33,816 bases of DNA, taken from positions 1-33,816 of the forward strand of contig JAUQWW010000081.1 of assembly GCA_030834965.1 (NCBI GenBank), written 5' to 3'. The position numbers and the translations under genes are program-made. The stretch's first letter is position 1; each line of letters begins with the position of its first letter. This DNA is from Gallionellaceae bacterium. Lineage in GTDB: Bacteria > Pseudomonadota > Gammaproteobacteria > Burkholderiales > Gallionellaceae. The notes beneath the pieces are model-generated. The model had not been told where the DNA came from. It ran no database searches and saw only the letters and a program-made list of their open reading frames with translations. Positions 17,995-25,952 of the stretch are shown piece by piece.

Positions 17995-20738
17995 AATACT
18001 ACTGCTGCGACCAGCGCCGCCTGGAAGTGGTGAAACTGAACGGCACGCTCAACGGCCTGGAATACCTCGAAGTCTTCGACAGCGGCCTGCCCGGCGATCC
18101 TGCGCGCCAGCTCACGCTGTTCGTGAAATTCCTGCGTCCGGTGCCGGCGCTGAGCAAAGACAACTTCCGCATCGAAGGCGGCGAGCGCATCAAGAGCGTG
18201 GACATCGACTGGGTTGCGATCGCCAACGCGCTGCCGATGGGAGAGCCGCCGAGCCTGGTCGATGGCCTCGCGCCGCTCAACGAATTCCTGGTGATCCGCA
18301 CCAAGTTTTACGGTGATTTTTCCGTTTACACCTTGCGCCTGGTGAGCGGTCCCGGCAGCGACACGCCGCCAGCCGGTTTCGATCCGCGCCTGAGCGAGAT
18401 TCAGTTCTCGTTCAAGGTGCAGTGCGAATCGGATTTCGATTGCGCCAGCACCACACCCTGCCCCACGCCGCCGGCGGTGAATCCGCGCCTCGATTATCTG
18501 GCCAAGGACTACGCCAGCTTCCGCCGCCTGATGCTGGACCGCATCAGCGTGCTGGTGCCCGACTGGACCAACCAGAGCGCCGCCGATGTCGGCATGACGA
18601 TGGTGGAACTGCTGGCCTATGTCGGCGACCAGCTCTCCTATCAGCAGGACGCCGTCGCCACCGAGGCCTATCTCGGCACCGCGCGCAAGCGCACCTCGCT
18701 GCGTCGCCATGCGCGGCTGGTGGACTACATGGTGCACGAGGGCTGCAATGCGCGTGTGTGGGTGCGGCTGTTCGTCAACGATGACGGCGTGCTGATTCCA
18801 CACGGCACGCCGCTGCTCACGCGCTCGCCCAACATCCCAGACCGCATCGCCCCATCCGGCGATCAATTGCGCGATGCCTTAACAAGTGGCGCGCTGATGT
18901 TCGAGACGGTGGAAGACACGCTGCTCTATCAGGATCACGAGCGCATCAGTTTCTACACCTGGGGCGATCACGCGTGCTGCCTGCCGAAAGGCGCGACGCG
19001 TGCCACGCTCAGCGGCCACTATCCCAACCTGAAGGCGGGCGACGTGCTGGTGTTCGCGGAAGAGATCGGCCCGCGCACCGGCTTTGCCGAAGATGCGGAC
19101 CGCACGCATCGCTGCGCGGTGCGCCTCACCGATGTGCGCCCGGGCAGCGATCCCAGCGGCGGCCTGTTCCTGCCGGTGCCCAACAACAACCCGGTGGACG
19201 TCACAGAGATCGGCTGGGCGGAACAGGACGCGCTGCCGTTCCCGTTGTGCCTGTCCACCATCACCGACGCGGATCACGGCGCGGCCTATCTCCCCGAGGT
19301 GAGCGCCGCCTACGGCAACATCGTGCTGGCGGATCATGGCCGCACGCTGAGCGGCGAAGACCTGGGAGAGGTGGCAGCCTCGCACCTCACGCTTGCGCCC
19401 ACCAGCGATGTGCTGAGCTGCAAGCGTCCGCCGCTGCAGGCCGTGCCGCCGCGTTTCCGTCCGCTGCTGGCGGAACGCCCGCTCACGCACGCGCTGCCGC
19501 TCACGCCTGCACCGTTGTTTGCCTTCACCGCGACAGCCGCAATTACCACTGCATTGCAGACGCGCAGCTTCACCGCGGCACTGCACGATGCATTGGCGGC
19601 GCAGGGCGTGGTGTTGCAGGCGGGCCCGGTGGTGGTGCAAGGCGGCGACGGTATGTGGTCGGTGTCCGACGGCGCAAGCGCCTACCGTCTGCGTGTCGAC
19701 AGCGGCCAGGTGCAGGTGTCGCCCTTGGCCGATGCAACTGCATTGATCACCGCCGCCGATCCGCAGCGTGCGCGCCCGGCCATCTCGCTCGCCAGCACTT
19801 ACCTGGGTATACCGGACAGCTGGCTGCCGCAGCCCGACCTGCTCGGCAGCGATGCGACAGCAACCGAGTTCGTGGTGGAGTGCGAATACGACGGCAGCGC
19901 GTTGCTGCGCTTCGGCGACGATTACCACGGCAAGCGCCCCGACAGCGGCACCACATTCAGCGCGACCTATCGCATCGGCAACGGTGCGGCAGGCAACATC
20001 GGCCTCGAGTCGATCGCGCACATCGTCAGCAACGACGCGCGGCTGCTGCGTGCGTCGAATCCGCTGCCGGCAAAAGGCGGCGCTGATCCGGAGAACGCCG
20101 AGGACATCCGGCGCGATGCGCCGGAAGCGTTCCGCACGCAGGAACGCGCGGTTACCCCCGAGGACTACGCGGAAGTCACCGAACGCCATCCCAGCGTGCA
20201 GCGCGCCGCCGCCACCTTCCGCTGGACCGGCAGCTGGTACACGGTGTTTCTCACCGTCGACCGCAAGGGCGGCGGCGAGGTCGACGCGGCCTACGAGCAG
20301 ACCATCCGCGACCATGTCGAGCGCTATCGCATGGCCGGCTACGACCTGGAAGTGAACGGCCCGAGCTATGTGCCGCTGCTGCTGGAAATGACGGTGTGCG
20401 TGCAGCCGGACTATTTCCGTGCCGATGTGCGCGCTGCGCTGATGCGCGTGTTCAGCCGCGGCTGGCTGGATGACGGCAGGCCGGCGCTATTCCATCCCGA
20501 CAATTTCACGTTCGGTCAGCCGGTGTATCTCAGCGCACTGTATGAGGCAGCGCAGGCGGTTCAAGGTGTGGCCTCGGTGGTGGTCAACACCTTCCAGCGC
20601 CTGCGCACGCCTCCCGACTCCAAGCCGCTGGACGACGGCGTGCTGACCATCGGACGCCTGGAGATCGCGCGGCTGGACAACGATCCCAACTTCCCGGAAC
20701 GGGGTGTGTTGAAGCTCTCGGTAGGAGGCGGCAAATGA
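17991..20738 (+). CDS. Putative baseplate assembly protein J-type, first copy (Afp11-like)
   Basis: This 915-residue protein belongs to the large baseplate assembly proteins that make up the eCIS baseplate wedges together with gp25. After an N-terminal domain of about 150 residues (MKYYCCDQRRLEVVKLNGTLNGLEYLEV...) it carries the family core NPRLDYLAKDYASFRRLMLDRISVLVPDW (about 163-190), ADVGMTMVELLAYVGDQLSYQQDAVATEAYLGTAR and RTSLRRHARLVDYMVHEGCNARVWV. Near the C terminus are the baseplate J-like segments LRFGDDYHGKRPDSGTTFSATYRIGNGAAGNIG and FRTQERAVTPEDYAEVTERHP. Cysteine clusters (CC near residue 5; CESDFDCASTTPC about 144-156) are notable. A single ATGA overlap joins it to the second copy. 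Confidence 0.9.
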   Translation: MKYYCCDQRRLEVVKLNGTLNGLEYLEVFDSGLPGDPARQLTLFVKFLRPVPALSKDNFRIEGGERIKSVDIDWVAIANALPMGEPPSLVDGLAPLNEFLVIRTKFYGDFSVYTLRLVSGPGSDTPPAGFDPRLSEIQFSFKVQCESDFDCASTTPCPTPPAVNPRLDYLAKDYASFRRLMLDRISVLVPDWTNQSAADVGMTMVELLAYVGDQLSYQQDAVATEAYLGTARKRTSLRRHARLVDYMVHEGCNARVWVRLFVNDDGVLIPHGTPLLTRSPNIPDRIAPSGDQLRDALTSGALMFETVEDTLLYQDHERISFYTWGDHACCLPKGATRATLSGHYPNLKAGDVLVFAEEIGPRTGFAEDADRTHRCAVRLTDVRPGSDPSGGLFLPVPNNNPVDVTEIGWAEQDALPFPLCLSTITDADHGAAYLPEVSAAYGNIVLADHGRTLSGEDLGEVAASHLTLAPTSDVLSCKRPPLQAVPPRFRPLLAERPLTHALPLTPAPLFAFTATAAITTALQTRSFTAALHDALAAQGVVLQAGPVVVQGGDGMWSVSDGASAYRLRVDSGQVQVSPLADATALITAADPQRARPAISLASTYLGIPDSWLPQPDLLGSDATATEFVVECEYDGSALLRFGDDYHGKRPDSGTTFSATYRIGNGAAGNIGLESIAHIVSNDARLLRASNPLPAKGGADPENAEDIRRDAPEAFRTQERAVTPEDYAEVTERHPSVQRAAATFRWTGSWYTVFLTVDRKGGGEVDAAYEQTIRDHVERYRMAGYDLEVNGPSYVPLLLEMTVCVQPDYFRADVRAALMRVFSRGWLDDGRPALFHPDNFTFGQPVYLSALYEAAQAVQGVASVVVNTFQRLRTPPDSKPLDDGVLTIGRLEIARLDNDPNFPERGVLKLSVGGGK

Positions 20739-23710
20739 GTGGCGAAGAATCCAAACCGCAAGACGCCTGCGGCTGCTGCGCAGGCGTGAGCATCGAGGCG
20801 CCGGAGGTGCTCTACAACCGCCCGGGGCTGTCCGCCATCGCCTATCGCCTCGGCACGCACGCCGAGGTGCTGGCCAGCCTGCAGGCGCGGCTGTCATCGC
20901 AGGATTATCCGGCGCTCGCGAAACTGCGCACACGCGACAGCGATGATTTTTCCATCGCATTGCTGGATGCCTATGCCAGCATGGCTGATGTGCTGAGCTT
21001 CTATCAGGAACGTCTCGTTAATGAATCGTATCTGCGCACTGCGGGCGAGCGCCTGTCGCTGAGCGAACTCGCGCGGCTGATCGGCTATCGCCTGCGGCCC
21101 GGCGTTGCGGCCGAGACCTGCCTCGCCTTCACGCTGCAGGAGCCGCCGCCGCAATCGGCGAGCACCGAACCGAGACAGGCCACCGGCGTGCCCGACAAGG
21201 TGACGCTGGACATCGGCATCAAGGTGCAGAGCATGCCCGGCCCCGACGAAAAGCCGCAGACTTTCGAGACGGTTGAGAGCATCGAGGCGCGTCCGGCATG
21301 GAACGTGCTGCTGCCGCGCATGCATGAACCGAAGCTGCCGGTGTTTGGCACCAAGGTCATTTACCTGCAGGGCGTCGCGACGCAATTGAAAGCAGGCGAC
21401 GCGCTGCTGCTCGTGGGCACGGAGCGCGAGAACGACACGGGCAACGAGAACTGGGATTTCCGCCGTGTGCAGAGCGTGGTGCTCGACAGCACAGCCGATC
21501 GCACTGTGGTCACGCTGGACCGCGGCCTGGGCACGGCCACGCCCTATGTCACGCCGTCGGCCAATCCCAAGGTGTACGCGCTGCGTCAGCGCGCCTCGCT
21601 GTTCGGCTACAACGCGCCCGACTGGCGCGTGATGTCCAACGACATCAAGTGCGGCTATCTGGGGTTGCCCTCCGGCTCTACCGTCGTCAACACGGAATGG
21701 CCGGGCTTCACCATCGCCGACATCTCCGACCCGCCCACCAATGTCGCCACCGGCACCGGCCTGTTCGGCGAATACTTTGACAACAAGAATCTCACCGCGC
21801 GCAAGCTCACGCGCACCGACGCCACGGTAAATTTTGACTGGGGCAGCGGCTCACCCGATGCGCTGATCGGCGCCGACACGTTCTCGGTGCGCTGGAGCGG
21901 CTGGCTGCACGCACCGGTCGACGGCGGCTACACCTTTTACACGACCTCAGACGACGGCGTGCGCCTGTGGGTGGATAACCAGTTGATCATCAGCAACTGG
22001 ACCGATCATGGCGCCACCGAAAACAGCGGCGGCATCACGCTCGCGGCCGGCAAGAAATACGACATCCGGCTGGAGTATTACGAAAACGGCGGCGCAGCAA
22101 CCATCAAGCTGTCGTGGGCGCCGCCGGGGCAGGCCAAGCAGATCATCCCGATGGAACGGCTCTATCCGCGCAACATTCACACGCTGCATCTGGACGCGCT
22201 CTATCCGCAGATCGTGCACGACGGCTGGCTGGTGCTGTCCATCCCCGAGTACCAGGAGCTGTACCAGGTGGACACAGCGGGCGAGGATGCGCGCGCCGCC
22301 TTCACCCTCACCGGCAAGACCACGCGCCTGACGGTGAAGGGCGAGAACCTGCGCGAGCTGTTCAACGAACGGCTGCGCGAGACGGCGGTGTTTGCCAACA
22401 GCGAGAAGCTCGCGCTGGCGGAAACGCCGATCACCACCGATGTGGCCGGAGACTTCCTGCGCGTCGATCGCAAAGTGGAAGAACTTGCACCCGGCCGCAG
22501 GCTGATCCTCAGCGGCACGACCACCGCCGGTGAGGAGGCGAGTGAAGTGCTGACCCTTCTGAAAACGGAAGCGGACGGCGACACCAGCAAAGTTTTCTTC
22601 ACCACCTCGCTGGCTCATGCCTACAAGCGCGACACGGTGAAACTCTATGCCAACGTCGCGCTCGCCACGCACGGCGAAACCGTGCAGCAGATCCTCGGCA
22701 ATGGCGCGGCGCGGCTTTCTCATCAGCGCTACACCCTCAAACATACACCGCTCACCTTCGTCGGCGCCGAGAACGAGACCGGCGCAGAGGCGGCACTGGA
22801 GGTGCGCGTCAACGACATCCGCTGGCACGAAACACCCACGCTTTTCGGCGCCGGACCTGACGACAGATCGTACGTGCTGCGCACCGACGAGAATGGCGCG
22901 GGAACCGTCCAGTTCGGCGACGGCCGCCGCGGCGCGCGCCTGCCCACCGGGCAGGACAATGTGCGCGCGATTTACCGCAAGGGCATCGGCGCGGCGGGCA
23001 ACCTGAAAGCCGGCCAGCTCTCGCAGCTGCTCACGCGCCCGCTGGGACTGAAGGCGGCGAGCAATCCGTTGCCCGCCGAGGGCGGCGTCGATGCGGACAG
23101 CGCCGATCATGCGCGGCGCAACATGCCGCTCGGCGTGCGCACGCTCGGGCGCGTGGTCTCGATACTGGATTATGAAGATTACGCGCGCGCTTACACCGGC
23201 ATCACCAAGGCGCAGGCCGCCGTACTCAACACCCGCGCCGGGCGCACGGTGTTCATCAGCGTCGCGGGGGATGGCGGCGCGCCACCGGCGGATGCCACGC
23301 TGGACAAGCTGCTCAACGCGCTCAAGCAGAACGGTGACCCGCTGGTGCACTGCGAAACGAAAGCCTACAACGAGGCGACCTTTCATCTCGCACTGCGCGT
23401 CAAGCGCGACCCGGATCACGATGCGAAAAAGGTGCTGGCCGATGTCGAGGCCGCGCTGCGCGCCGCCTTCTCCTTCGATGCGCGCGACTTCGGGCAGATC
23501 GTTGCCCGCTCTGAGATCATCGCGGTGGCGCAGGAGGTTGACGGCGTGCTCGGTGTGGACTTGGATCGTTTCTACCGCGGTGCGACCATTACGCTGGAAG
23601 AGCGCCTGACGCCTGAGGCCGCGACGACTGATGCGCAGGGGAACGGCATCGCGGCGGAGATCCTGCTGCTCGCCAGTGGGCCGTTTGATTATCTGGAGGA
23701 AATGCCATGA
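20735..23710 (+). CDS. Putative baseplate assembly protein, second copy, with inserted PA14 domain (Afp12-like)
   Basis: The 991-residue protein has the same core as its upstream neighbour: IALLDAYASMADVLSFYQERLVNESYLRTAGERLSLSELARLIGYRLRPG near the start, and VQFGDGRRGARLPTGQDNVRAIYRKGIGAAGNL plus RTLGRVVSILDYEDYARAYTGI near the end. Between these, residues about 340-478 form a PA14 domain: GLFGEYFDN, then SVRWSGWLHAPVDGGYTFYTTSDDGVRLWVDNQLIISNW and YDIRLEYYENGGAATIKLSWAPPG. PA14 modules often bind carbohydrates. The reading frame is continuous and the family sequence resumes after the insert (LYPRNIHTLHLDALYP). The N terminus has a DACGCCAG cysteine cluster. Confidence 0.92.
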   Translation: MSGEESKPQDACGCCAGVSIEAPEVLYNRPGLSAIAYRLGTHAEVLASLQARLSSQDYPALAKLRTRDSDDFSIALLDAYASMADVLSFYQERLVNESYLRTAGERLSLSELARLIGYRLRPGVAAETCLAFTLQEPPPQSASTEPRQATGVPDKVTLDIGIKVQSMPGPDEKPQTFETVESIEARPAWNVLLPRMHEPKLPVFGTKVIYLQGVATQLKAGDALLLVGTERENDTGNENWDFRRVQSVVLDSTADRTVVTLDRGLGTATPYVTPSANPKVYALRQRASLFGYNAPDWRVMSNDIKCGYLGLPSGSTVVNTEWPGFTIADISDPPTNVATGTGLFGEYFDNKNLTARKLTRTDATVNFDWGSGSPDALIGADTFSVRWSGWLHAPVDGGYTFYTTSDDGVRLWVDNQLIISNWTDHGATENSGGITLAAGKKYDIRLEYYENGGAATIKLSWAPPGQAKQIIPMERLYPRNIHTLHLDALYPQIVHDGWLVLSIPEYQELYQVDTAGEDARAAFTLTGKTTRLTVKGENLRELFNERLRETAVFANSEKLALAETPITTDVAGDFLRVDRKVEELAPGRRLILSGTTTAGEEASEVLTLLKTEADGDTSKVFFTTSLAHAYKRDTVKLYANVALATHGETVQQILGNGAARLSHQRYTLKHTPLTFVGAENETGAEAALEVRVNDIRWHETPTLFGAGPDDRSYVLRTDENGAGTVQFGDGRRGARLPTGQDNVRAIYRKGIGAAGNLKAGQLSQLLTRPLGLKAASNPLPAEGGVDADSADHARRNMPLGVRTLGRVVSILDYEDYARAYTGITKAQAAVLNTRAGRTVFISVAGDGGAPPADATLDKLLNALKQNGDPLVHCETKAYNEATFHLALRVKRDPDHDAKKVLADVEAALRAAFSFDARDFGQIVARSEIIAVAQEVDGVLGVDLDRFYRGATITLEERLTPEAATTDAQGNGIAAEILLLASGPFDYLEEMP

Positions 23711-23732
23711 GCCATCGCATGGAACCACAACT

Positions 23733-23769
23733 CCTTCCCCCTTTCAGGGGGAAGGCTGGGATGGGGGTG
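23733..23769 (-). repeat. REP-like palindrome, copy 2
   Basis: Perfect 9-bp stem CCTTCCCCC/GGGGGAAGG with loop TTTCA (23733-23755), followed by GGCTGGGATGGGGG. The reverse complement has the layout 'CCCCCATCCCAGCC plus hairpin' and matches the copy at 23819-23853, which lies in the opposite orientation 50 bases on. The third copy is in uvrD at 478-518. Confidence 0.85.
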
Positions 23770-23818
23770 AAAGCGTTGAAGTATGCGACGGCCAATAGAG
23801 GTCGAATTCAAGAGTGTA

Positions 23819-23853
23819 CCCCCACCCTAACCCTCCCCCTGATAGGGGGAGGG
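23819..23853 (+). repeat. REP-like palindrome, copy 3
   Basis: Perfect 10-bp stem CCCTCCCCCT/AGGGGGAGGG with loop GAT at 23831-23853, preceded by CCCCCACCCTAA. It is inverted relative to the copy at 23733, giving a paired arrangement like the BIMEs of enterobacteria. Confidence 0.85.
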
Positions 23854-23909
23854 AATGTTGGTTCTGAGCGGTATCTCGCGAAACCGGGAACAATGCAGGA
23901 ATCATCGCC

Positions 23910-25940
23910 ATGAACACCACCGCCGACCGCCTCTACGAGCTGCTGCCCGCAATCCATCGCATCCGCGACGCGGAGCAGGGCTATCCGCTGCGCGAGCTGC
24001 TCGCCGTCATCGGCGAGCAGGTGGCAGCCATGCAGGAAAACCTCGACCAGCTCTACGACGACCAGTTCATCGAGACCTGCGCGCCGTGGGTGGCGCCCTA
24101 CATCGGCGACCTGATCGGCTACCGCACCCTGCACGGCGTTGCGCCCACCGTGGCCTCGCCGCGTGCCGACGTGGCCAACACCATCCGCTACCGCCGCCGC
24201 AAGGGGACGGCATCGATGCTCGAACAGCTTGCGCGCGACGTCACCGGCTGGCCGGCGCGCGCGGTGGAGTTTTTTCAGCTGCTGGGCTGGACGCAGAATA
24301 TGAATCATCTGCGCATGGGCGCGCACTACGCGCCCGATCTGCGCAACTGGGAAAAATTGCAGTGGCGCGACACCGCCTTCGACACCATCGCGCACACCGT
24401 GGACGTGCGCCGCATCAGCACCGGCGCCGCGCGCCACAACATCCCCAACATCGGCCTGTACCTGTGGCGCGTGCGCGCGTTTCCGCTGACGCGTTCTCCA
24501 GCTGTGGAAGATCCGCTGATTGGCGGCGGCCTGCGCTTCCGCTTCAATCCGCTGGGCGTCGACATGGCGCTGTACAACACGCCGGAGACGGAGGAAGAGA
24601 TAGCGCATCTCGCCGAGCCGCGCAACGTGCCGATGCCGCTCGCGCGGCGCTGGCTCAAGGCGCATCTCGACGACTATTACGGCCCGGGCAAGAGCCTGTG
24701 GGTGGAACTGGACGGCAATCCGCCGCAACTGGTTGCGCGCAGCAACATCCGCATCTGCGATCTGAGCGACATCAAGGACGGCGGCGGCAATGTCATCGCC
24801 TGGGCGCACCAGCCCACCGCCGGCTCCGGACTGGTGGCCATCGATCCGGTGCTGGGCCGCATCGCATTCGCCGACGCGCCCGCCTCGGCCCCGCTGGTGA
24901 GCTTTCATTACGGCTTCACGATTGAGATCGGCGGCGGCGAATACGAGCGCGGCGATCCCGCCGTGCCGGTCACGCCGCTGCAATCCGTGCACGGCGGCAC
25001 GGCGCTGCAACCGGCGCTGAATGCGGTGCAGAACGGCGGCACGGTGGAAGTGACCGACAGCCGCCGCTATGTGGAGACGCCCAGCATTACCGTGAATGCC
25101 GGCAAAACGGTCGTGCTGCGCGCAATCAACGGCGCACGCCCGCTGCTGGCGGCGAGCGGCGACATTGCGCTCAATCTCGGTGCGGACGCCACGCTGATCC
25201 TCGACGGCTGGGTGATCAGCGGCGGCACACTGAAGATGGCCGCCTTTGCCGACACAGCACCGCGCTACCTCGTGTTGCGCGATTGCACGCTGGTGCCCGG
25301 AACGTTCGGCACAGCCGACGCCCCCGGCCTTGCGGTGAGCCATGCCTTCGCCAAGGTGGAACTGGAGCGCTGCATCACCGCGCCGCTGCACATTGCCGCC
25401 GATGCCGAAGTGTCGTTGAGCGACTGCATCGTGGATGCGACTGCGCAAAACCTCATCGCCTTTCGCGGTCCGGGCGCAGACCCGCTCGCGCCCGGCGGCG
25501 CGCTCACGCTGGAGAGCTGCACCGTCATCGGCAAGGTTCACACCCGGCAGCTGACGCTGGCCAGCGATTGCCTGTTCGTCGCCGCGCTCACCAGCAGCGA
25601 CACATGGAAAGCGCCGCTGTGGGCGGAGCGCCGCCAGCAAGGCTGCGTGCGCTTTTCCTGGGTGCCGCCCGGCTCGCGCACGCCGCGCCGCTACCATTGC
25701 CAGCCGGAGGAAGGCGATCTGCAGACACGCCCGCACTTCACCTCGCTGCGCTACCGCGACCCCGGCTATTGCCAGTTGCGCCAGAGCACTTCGGACAAGA
25801 TCCGCCGCGGCGCACACGACGAAAGCGAGATGGGCGTGCTGCATGGTTTGTATCAGCCGCAACGCGAGACCAATCTGCGCGTGCGGCTGGATGAATATCT
25901 GCGCTTTGGTCTGGAGGCGGGATTGATTTATGGAAGTTAA
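23910..25940 (+). CDS. Tail protein I-like baseplate protein fused to a beta-helix domain
   Basis: The N-terminal ~200 residues resemble phage tail protein I of the TIGR02242/gpI type: LYELLPAIHRIRDAEQGYPLRELLAVIGEQVAAMQENLDQLYDDQFIETCAPWVAPYIGDLIGYR, then RRRKGTASMLEQLARDVTGWPARAVEFFQLLGW. Of the 676 residues, the stretch from about 355 to 540 is made of short regular strands with Asp/Gly/Asn turns (TVEVTDSRRYVETPSITVNAGKTVVLRAINGARPLL), which suggests a right-handed beta-helix. The last part (TRPHFTSLRYRDPGYCQLRQST, then GVLHGLYQPQRETNLRVRLDEYLRFGLEAG) is a conserved C-terminal module. The start at 23910 has CAGGAA eight to ten bases upstream and an ATGA overlap. Probable role: baseplate plate and fibre-attachment site. 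Confidence 0.87.
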   Translation: MNTTADRLYELLPAIHRIRDAEQGYPLRELLAVIGEQVAAMQENLDQLYDDQFIETCAPWVAPYIGDLIGYRTLHGVAPTVASPRADVANTIRYRRRKGTASMLEQLARDVTGWPARAVEFFQLLGWTQNMNHLRMGAHYAPDLRNWEKLQWRDTAFDTIAHTVDVRRISTGAARHNIPNIGLYLWRVRAFPLTRSPAVEDPLIGGGLRFRFNPLGVDMALYNTPETEEEIAHLAEPRNVPMPLARRWLKAHLDDYYGPGKSLWVELDGNPPQLVARSNIRICDLSDIKDGGGNVIAWAHQPTAGSGLVAIDPVLGRIAFADAPASAPLVSFHYGFTIEIGGGEYERGDPAVPVTPLQSVHGGTALQPALNAVQNGGTVEVTDSRRYVETPSITVNAGKTVVLRAINGARPLLAASGDIALNLGADATLILDGWVISGGTLKMAAFADTAPRYLVLRDCTLVPGTFGTADAPGLAVSHAFAKVELERCITAPLHIAADAEVSLSDCIVDATAQNLIAFRGPGADPLAPGGALTLESCTVIGKVHTRQLTLASDCLFVAALTSSDTWKAPLWAERRQQGCVRFSWVPPGSRTPRRYHCQPEEGDLQTRPHFTSLRYRDPGYCQLRQSTSDKIRRGAHDESEMGVLHGLYQPQRETNLRVRLDEYLRFGLEAGLIYGS

Positions 25941-25952
25941 AGGAGAATTGTC

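Larger units (their letters stand above)
23707..23913 (+). other. 68-codon bridging ORF over two REP-like repeats
   Basis: ATG at 23707 overlaps the preceding stop and TGA at 23911-23913 overlaps the ATG of the next gene, both as ATGA. The translated product is mostly repeat-derived (PPFRGKAGMG; PTLTLPLIGGG) and resembles no protein, so I do not call a gene. The open frame across inserted repeats may keep ribosomes coupled between two structural genes. Confidence 0.5.
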
